Below, piece by piece: positions 6,415 through 10,434 of a DNA stretch of 10,434 bases; position 1 is the stretch's first letter; every line of letters begins with the position of its first letter. The position numbers were made by a program, and so were the translations under genes. Below the pieces are notes generated by a model that ran no database searches, was not told where the DNA came from, and saw only the letters and a program-made list of their open reading frames with translations. Source of the stretch: Clostridiales bacterium (GTDB taxonomy: Bacteria; Bacillota; Clostridia; Christensenellales; Aristaeellaceae); NCBI GenBank assembly GCA_012522875.1, contig JAAYJP010000160.1, forward strand, positions 1 to 10,434, given 5' to 3'.

Positions 6415-7812
6415 ATGGCACGCAACCTGTCCAAAACAAAGGTGCCCATGCCGGTCCAGGATCCCCATACCCGCAACCGCAATTTCTCAGAGGTCGCTTT
6501 GGGCTATACGGAAGGGATGGCTGTGGAGGAGGCCTTGCGCTGCCTTGGCTGCAAGCATAAACCCTGTATCTCCGGGTGCCCTGTTGCCATTGATATTCCA
6601 GCCTTTATTGAGGAAATCGCCCAGGGGCGCTTTGAGGAGGCCTTCCGGGTAATCAACCAGGCCAGTGCGCTGCCCGCGGTGTGCGGCCGCGTCTGCCCCC
6701 AGGAGACCCAGTGTGAGCAACTTTGCGTCAGGGGCCTGAAGGGAGAGCCTGTGGCCATAGGCCGCCTGGAACGTTTTGCCGCGGACTGGTACCGGGAGCA
6801 CGCCTGCGCCCTGCCGCCAGTTCCCGTCCCCAACGGCCACAGGGTGGCGGTGGTCGGGGCTGGGCCGGGCGGCCTGACAGCAGCCGGGGAACTGGCTCGC
6901 ATGGGCTACGCCGTCACAGTGTTTGAGGCGCTGCATTTGCCGGGAGGTGTTTTATCCTATGGCATCCCGGAGTTCCGGCTGCCCAAGGACATCGTGATGG
7001 CGGAGGTTAACGCCCTCACCCGTCTGGGTGTGGAGGTGATGCTCAACACCGTCATCGGCAAGACGCTCACCATTGACGAACTGCTGGAATATGGCTTTGA
7101 GGCTGTTTTCATCGCTTCAGGCGCCGGTCTCCCCCGTTTTATGGGCATCCCTGGGGAATCCCTGAAAGGCGTCTACTCCGCCAATGAGTATCTGACCCGC
7201 ATCAACCTGATGAAAGCCTACGAAGAAAACAGCCTCACCCCCATCTTAAGGGGCCGGCATGCGGCAGTGGTGGGCGGGGGAAACGTGGCGATGGACGCCG
7301 CCCGCTGCGCCAAGCGGCTGGGGGCCGGGGATGTGTCCATCATCTATCGCCGGGGCTTTGAGGAACTTCCTGCCCGGCGGGAGGAAGTCCACCATGCCCA
7401 GGAGGAGGGCATCGTCTTTCATTTCCAAACCAACCCGGTACAGATCCTGGGAGATGACAGGGGTTGGGTAAGGTCGCTTGAGTGCATTAAAATGGCCCTT
7501 GGAGAGCCGGACGCCTCTGGCCGGCGCCGCCCCATCGAGCAACCCGGCAGCAATTATGAGCTGGCCGCGGATGTGGTGATCATGGCCCTGGGAACCTCCT
7601 CCAACCCCTTGATCCGCCTCACCACCCCCGGCCTTGACACCGACAAATGGGGCGGCATCATGGTAAACGGCCCGGAGGGCCTCACCTCACGGGAAAAGGT
7701 CTTCGCGGGGGGCGATGTGGTAACCGGTTCCGCCACCGTCATCCTGGCCATGGGGGCTGGCAAGGATGCCGCCAAGGCGATCGACCGGATGATACGCGGC
7801 GCTTCAAAATAA
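6415..7812 (+). CDS. nfnB: NfnB: NADPH-binding, ferredoxin-linked subunit (glutamate synthase small-subunit family)
   Basis: The 465-residue large subunit of NfnAB. The complex reversibly couples NADH plus reduced ferredoxin to NADPH formation in the cytoplasm of anaerobes. The N-terminal domain carries two [4Fe-4S] cysteine sets: Cys43/46/51/55 (CLGCKHKPCISGC) and Cys90/94/100/104. Residues 144-171 form the FAD-binding fold (VAVVGAGPGGLTAAGEL). A second dinucleotide fold at 283-312 (AAVVGGGNVAMDAA, then IIYRR) binds NADPH. The closing FAD motif FAGGDVVTGSATVILAMG lies at 430-447. The gene starts directly after the nfnA TAA with no gap, using a G-rich site inside the end of nfnA. The family also contains GltD-type glutamate synthase subunits; a preceding nfnA and the absence of a large glutamate synthase gene favour NfnB. 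A terminator follows five bases after the stop. Confidence 0.92.
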   Translation: MARNLSKTKVPMPVQDPHTRNRNFSEVALGYTEGMAVEEALRCLGCKHKPCISGCPVAIDIPAFIEEIAQGRFEEAFRVINQASALPAVCGRVCPQETQCEQLCVRGLKGEPVAIGRLERFAADWYREHACALPPVPVPNGHRVAVVGAGPGGLTAAGELARMGYAVTVFEALHLPGGVLSYGIPEFRLPKDIVMAEVNALTRLGVEVMLNTVIGKTLTIDELLEYGFEAVFIASGAGLPRFMGIPGESLKGVYSANEYLTRINLMKAYEENSLTPILRGRHAAVVGGGNVAMDAARCAKRLGAGDVSIIYRRGFEELPARREEVHHAQEEGIVFHFQTNPVQILGDDRGWVRSLECIKMALGEPDASGRRRPIEQPGSNYELAADVVIMALGTSSNPLIRLTTPGLDTDKWGGIMVNGPEGLTSREKVFAGGDVVTGSATVILAMGAGKDAAKAIDRMIRGASK

Positions 7813-7850
7813 AAACGCCCTGCCAAAATCCTGGCAGGGCAAATTATTTT
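7811..7850. terminator. Bidirectional terminator between nfnB and msrA
   Basis: GCCCTGCCA (7817-7825) and TGGCAGGGC (7832-7840) form a perfect nine-base-pair stem with a six-base loop. Read on the minus strand it is followed by GTTTTTATTTT, a very good T-tract for msrA. Read on the plus strand it is followed by AAATTATTTT, a poorer tract, for nfnB. It fills the 41-base gap between two convergent genes. Confidence 0.88.
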
Positions 7851-7853
7851 CGT

Positions 7854-8762
7854 CTATCGGCTTACTTCATACGGCCAATCGATGATGCCGCCCAGGTCAT
7901 GGAGATTGGTATACCCCATTTGGATCAGCTCATACGCCCCGGAAGCGCTGCGGCTGCCGGACCGGCAATAGAGATAGATGAGAGCGTCTTTGTCGGGAAG
8001 CTGCTCCACCGCACTTCTGGAAAGGTCCCCCAGAGGCAGGTTGATGGCGCCTGGGATATGCCCCTGCACGAACTCAAAGGGCTCCCGCACATCCACGATG
8101 ACCGGGTTTTCCCCGGCATCTATCGCTGCCTTGGCTTCCTGCGGGCTGATGCGCCGGTACACCGCGACCTTCGGGGTTTCCGCCAGGCCAGTGGCCGTGG
8201 CACGGTCAAAATCCTCCCGGGTGAGGTGGCAGTAGCCGCCCGGGTTCTTGATGAGGTAATCCTGGTGGTATTCTTCGGCCTCCCAGAAGTTCCGGATGGG
8301 CTCAATCTCCACCACAAACGCGCTGTGCTTCCGCTTTTCTGCTTCCGCCAGGGCCTGGATAATTTCCCCGTCAGCCTCATCAGCGTAATAAACACCGGTT
8401 TGGTATTGGCTGCCCACATCATTGCCCTGCCGGTTTTTCACTGTGGGATCAATGGCGGAGAAGAACAGCTCGGTCAGCTCCTCCAGCTTCACAAGTTCGG
8501 GGTCATAGGTCACCTTCACCGTTTCCCGGTGGCCGGTGCTGCCGGAGACCACCTGGCCATAGTCCGGATTATCCACCGTGCCGTTGGCATATCCGCTCAC
8601 CGCGTCTTTCACCCCCGGCACCAGTTCCATCATATGTTCCACACCCCAGAAGCAGCCGCCCGCAAAGTAAATCGTCTTCATTCCCTCAGCCTCAGACAAG
8701 GCCGGCGCGGCCATAAGGGACAGCATCAGAATCAGAATCAAAAGTGCCGATAGCTGGCGCAT
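7854..8762 (-). CDS. msrA: Exported methionine sulfoxide reductase A fused to a rhodanese domain
   Basis: A 302-residue fusion. Residues 1-23 look like a Sec signal peptide: Arg2, a Leu/Ile-rich core, then AAPALS with plausible cleavage after Ala21 or Ser23. There is no lipobox cysteine. Residues 29-180 are MsrA, with the catalytic Cys37 in GGCFWGVE, STGHRETV (75-82) and NRQGNDVGSQYQTGVYY (110-126). Cys178 in GGYCH is a possible resolving cysteine. MsrA reduces the S-epimer of methionine sulfoxide. Residues 198-302 are a rhodanese domain with IVDVREPFEFVQGHIPGAI (222-240) and active-site Cys266 in CRSGSRS. MsrA is often fused to MsrB, but here rhodanese takes that place. I chose the ATG at 8762 because AAGGAGG (8776-8770) sits seven bases upstream. 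A GTG two codons earlier is too close to that site. An internal Met28 would give a cytosolic form but has poor spacing to its GAGGG. Confidence 0.88.
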   Translation of the reverse strand: MRQLSALLILILMLSLMAAPALSEAEGMKTIYFAGGCFWGVEHMMELVPGVKDAVSGYANGTVDNPDYGQVVSGSTGHRETVKVTYDPELVKLEELTELFFSAIDPTVKNRQGNDVGSQYQTGVYYADEADGEIIQALAEAEKRKHSAFVVEIEPIRNFWEAEEYHQDYLIKNPGGYCHLTREDFDRATATGLAETPKVAVYRRISPQEAKAAIDAGENPVIVDVREPFEFVQGHIPGAINLPLGDLSRSAVEQLPDKDALIYLYCRSGSRSASGAYELIQMGYTNLHDLGGIIDWPYEVSR

Positions 8763-8769
8763 TGTCACT

Positions 8770-8776
8770 CCTCCTT
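8770..8776 (-). promoter_or_regulatory. Ribosome binding site of msrA
   Basis: On the minus strand AAGGAGG is seven bases before the ATG at 8762 and only one base from an in-frame GTG at 8768. The spacing selects the ATG. Confidence 0.75.
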
Positions 8777-8786
8777 CAAAAAGTCT

Positions 8787-8815
8787 TTTTTAATTATACC
8801 CATTTGGCCTATAAT
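8787..8815 (+). promoter_or_regulatory. Promoter of lspA-rluD
   Basis: A perfect TATAAT at 8810-8815 has TTTTTA 17 bases upstream (8787-8792) as a weak -35. Transcription would begin near 8822, leaving a short leader that holds only the lspA ribosome binding site. This promoter occupies nearly the same bases as the divergent msrA promoter. Confidence 0.6.
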
Positions 8816-8821
8816 GAACAG
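8793..8821 (-). promoter_or_regulatory. Promoter of msrA
   Basis: On the minus strand a perfect TATAAT (8798-8793) lies 24 bases before the ribosome binding site's end. The sequence 17 bases upstream (8821-8816) is CTGTTC, a poor -35. The -10 is convincing; the -35 is weak, so activity may need an activator or rest on the -10. The msrA transcript would begin near 8786. Confidence 0.55.
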
Positions 8822-8829
8822 CATCAGAC

Positions 8830-8836
8830 AGGAGGG
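8830..8836 (+). promoter_or_regulatory. Ribosome binding site of lspA
   Basis: AGGAGGG lies four bases before the ATG at 8841. An in-frame ATG at 8814 overlaps the -10 hexamer, so it cannot be on a transcript from this promoter. The start is therefore 8841. Confidence 0.7.
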
Positions 8837-8840
8837 TAGA

Positions 8841-9284
8841 ATGGCGGAAAGGAAAACGGGGCTTTTGGCGCTGGCGGTGATTCTATTGGACCAATGGCTC
8901 AAATCAGAGCTCCAGAATGCCGATCAGGCACTCATCCCAGGGCTGGTCAGACTGATTGGCATCAGAAACACGGGCGTTTCTTTTGGGCTGTTCTCAGGGC
9001 ACCCGGTACTGGTGGCGCTGTTCTCCCTGGCCCTTATCCTTCTGGCGGGCGCCTTTCTGCGCCAATTGCCACTAGAAGGGCTTTCCCTGGCGGGCACAGG
9101 GCTGATCCTGGGCGGCGCGCTGGGAAACCTCCTGGACCGGGTGGCCCACGGCGCGGTGATTGACTATGTGCAGCTGCTGTTTGTTGATTTCCCGGTATTC
9201 AACCTGGCGGATATGTGTATCACACTGGGGGCGGCGCTTCTGGCCATCAGCGCGCTGTTCAGCCGGGAAGGCAGGGCGGCATGA
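8841..9284 (+). CDS. lspA: Lipoprotein signal peptidase (signal peptidase II)
   Basis: A 147-residue inner-membrane aspartic peptidase that cleaves the signal peptide from diacylglyceryl-modified prolipoproteins. Four hydrophobic segments can be seen, around residues 6-20, 55-73, 82-99 and 122-141. The family signature is present: NTGVSFGLF (43-51), GGALGNLLDRVAHGAVIDYV (91-110) and FPVFNLADMCI (117-127). Asp108 and Asp124 match the two catalytic aspartates. The length is slightly short for the family (about 150-170), with a compact N-terminus. The start was chosen at 8841 from the ribosome binding site. The stop overlaps the rluD-family start as ATGA. The lspA-rluD order is common in Firmicutes. 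Confidence 0.95.
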   Translation: MAERKTGLLALAVILLDQWLKSELQNADQALIPGLVRLIGIRNTGVSFGLFSGHPVLVALFSLALILLAGAFLRQLPLEGLSLAGTGLILGGALGNLLDRVAHGAVIDYVQLLFVDFPVFNLADMCITLGAALLAISALFSREGRAA

Positions 9285-10207
9285 GGGAAATATTGGCCCA
9301 TGGGGATGGCGCAACCCGGCTGGATGTGCTTTTAAGCCAGGATACCCTGTCCCGTTCCCAGGCCACCCGGCTTATCCGTGAGGGCCAGGCAAGTGTATCC
9401 GGAAGAATGGTCAACCAGCCTTCCTATAGGGCCAAAGTCGGGGAGGAGGCGCGCCTGACGATACCGGAGGAAACGGAATCCCGGAATCAGCCTGAAAACA
9501 TCCCGCTTAGAATCATTTTTCAGGATAAAGCCCTGGCTGTTGTGGATAAGCCTGCCGGGCTGGTAGTTCACCCGGCTGCGGGCAACCCCTCAGGCACCCT
9601 GGTCAACGCCCTTTTATTTCACCTGGACCAGCTGTCAGGCATTGGCGGGGAGAAGCGTCCGGGCATCGTCCACCGGCTTGACAAGGACACCAGCGGGCTG
9701 ATGCTGGTGGCAAAGAATGACCGGGCGCATACCGCGCTTTCCCAGGCGCTGGCCAGGCGTCAGATCGAAAAGCATTACCTGGCCGTGGTAGCGGGAATTC
9801 TCAAGCATGAGAGCGGGCGGATGGACGGCCCCATCGCCCGAAGCCCAAAAGACCGTAAAAGGATGGCGGTGGCCGAGGGCGGCAGGGAAGCGCTGACCTT
9901 GTGGCAGATGGTGCGCCAGGATGATAAAAGTGCTTTGGTGATAATCCGGCTGGTGACCGGCCGCACCCACCAGATCCGTGTGCATTTCTCCCATGCCCAT
10001 CACCCGGTGCTGGGGGACCCGCTGTATGGCTTCAAGGGCTTGCCCTCAGCCCCCCGGCTGATGCTGCATGCCTGGTCCCTGGCCTTTACCCACCCCTTTA
10101 CAAACACCAGAATGGTGTTCACAGCGCCTCCGGAAGCAATTTTCAAGGCGCCGGGTGAATCCGGGCTTATGGCGGCGAAAAGCCGCCTGTGTGATATTCA
10201 GAAATGA
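9281..10207 (+). CDS. RluD/RluA-family 23S rRNA pseudouridine synthase
   Basis: A 308-residue enzyme that isomerises uridine to pseudouridine in RNA, most likely large-subunit rRNA. Residues 12-60 form an S4 RNA-binding domain (TRLDVLLSQ, SRSQATRLIREGQASVSG). The catalytic domain has VVDKPAGLVVHPA (87-99) and the family motif HRLDKDTSGL (131-140) with catalytic Asp134. It continues with EKHYLAVVAG and, further on, TGRTHQIRVH and LGDPLYG. All signatures are intact and the length is typical. Translation starts at the ATG overlapping the lspA stop. The open frame extends further upstream inside lspA, but the overlap start matches the normal S4-domain boundary. It resembles Bacillus ylyB, which also follows lspA. 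The exact target uridine is not readable, so I leave the symbol empty. Confidence 0.93.
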   Translation: MREILAHGDGATRLDVLLSQDTLSRSQATRLIREGQASVSGRMVNQPSYRAKVGEEARLTIPEETESRNQPENIPLRIIFQDKALAVVDKPAGLVVHPAAGNPSGTLVNALLFHLDQLSGIGGEKRPGIVHRLDKDTSGLMLVAKNDRAHTALSQALARRQIEKHYLAVVAGILKHESGRMDGPIARSPKDRKRMAVAEGGREALTLWQMVRQDDKSALVIIRLVTGRTHQIRVHFSHAHHPVLGDPLYGFKGLPSAPRLMLHAWSLAFTHPFTNTRMVFTAPPEAIFKAPGESGLMAAKSRLCDIQK

Positions 10208-10223
10208 TCAAGGAGGAAGCGCT

Positions 10224-10434
10224 ATGGATGTCCGCGTGGAACACAAGGATGGCTTCAAGGCGGCAGGCCTGATGATAGCAGCCACCCCCAAATCCGACTT
10301 TGCCGGGCTCTGGGGCATGCTGTTTGATAAAATTCCCTATCAACAGCTGGAATCCCTGGGCAGCGGGCAGAGCTTCGGCGTGTGCTCTGATATGAAGGAA
10401 GACGGCAGCTTCCGCTATATGGCAGGCTACCATA
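10224..10434 (+). CDS. GyrI-like / AraC effector-binding-domain protein (3' partial)
   Basis: Seventy codons are visible before the right edge cuts the gene. The ATG at 10224 has an excellent AAGGAGG (10210-10216) seven bases upstream and lies 16 bases after the preceding stop. The visible part begins DVRVEHKDGFKAAGLMI and continues with LWGMLFDKIPYQQLES and FGVCSDMKEDGSF. This fits the start of the stand-alone effector-binding domain (GyrI-like, also the ligand domain of AraC/MerR-type activators such as BmrR and Rob). Such domains bind small hydrophobic or cationic molecules. No DNA-binding domain precedes it, so it is probably a single-domain protein. With less than half the gene visible, the family call is moderately sure and no ligand can be given. 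Confidence 0.65.
   Translation, partial: MDVRVEHKDGFKAAGLMIAATPKSDFAGLWGMLFDKIPYQQLESLGSGQSFGVCSDMKEDGSFRYMAGYH

Noticed and set aside
8722..8742. Short direct repeat of CAGAAT
   Set aside because: It falls in the Leu/Ile-rich signal-peptide codons of msrA on the other strand and is explained by that composition.
7647..8753. A 368-codon open frame on the plus strand from inside nfnB across msrA
   Set aside because: It runs through the nfnB stop region and the terminator hairpin and is antisense to the whole MsrA-rhodanese gene, whose motifs are intact. No ribosome binding site or domain supports it.
1..10434. A defence, mobile or secretion system hidden in the window
   Set aside because: All sizeable intervals are filled by recognised housekeeping or metabolic genes. 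I found no nuclease, integrase, transposase, toxin-antitoxin pair, CRISPR repeats or attachment-site repeats.

Overview
The window is gene-dense and GC-rich, with strong Shine-Dalgarno sites, ATGA gene overlaps and an NfnAB-type electron-bifurcating enzyme pair. With the CoA-transferase and the lspA-rluD pair, this suggests chromosomal DNA of an anaerobic Gram-positive bacterium, most likely a Clostridia-class Firmicute. That placement is inferred from gene content; no 16S or tRNA gene is present. I see no insertion sequence, integrase, CRISPR array or RNA gene.

Region 1 (1-3142, + strand) is an acyl-CoA-linked cluster. It holds a CoA-transferase of the acetyl-CoA hydrolase/4-hydroxybutyrate CoA-transferase family whose 5' end is cut by the window, and an alpha/beta hydrolase coupled to it by an ATGA overlap. 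Next comes a decayed second copy of that hydrolase, with one frameshift and a large internal deletion. A TetR-family regulator follows with its own near-consensus promoter, and a hairpin terminator closes the block.

Region 2 (3152-7850, + strand) looks like one five-gene operon behind an extended -10 promoter: murA (first committed step of peptidoglycan synthesis), a small J-domain/TPR-like protein overlapping murA, a YgjP-type metallopeptidase-like protein, and nfnA and nfnB. The Nfn pair couples NADH, NADPH and reduced ferredoxin. The genes overlap or lie within 15 bases of each other. A strong hairpin closes the operon and also serves the convergent gene.

Region 3 (7854-8762, - strand) is a single exported-looking protein fusing methionine sulfoxide reductase A to a C-terminal rhodanese domain. 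Its promoter is interleaved with the one driving region 4.

Region 4 (8841-10434, + strand) is lspA (signal peptidase II), an overlapping RluD-family pseudouridine synthase gene, and the start of a GyrI-like/AraC effector-binding-domain protein cut by the right edge.

The families are mostly well known. The points that deserve attention are the decayed tandem hydrolase, the MsrA-rhodanese fusion with a signal peptide, the interleaved divergent promoters, and the mixed cell-wall/chaperone/redox operon. I found no clear evidence of an entirely new system.
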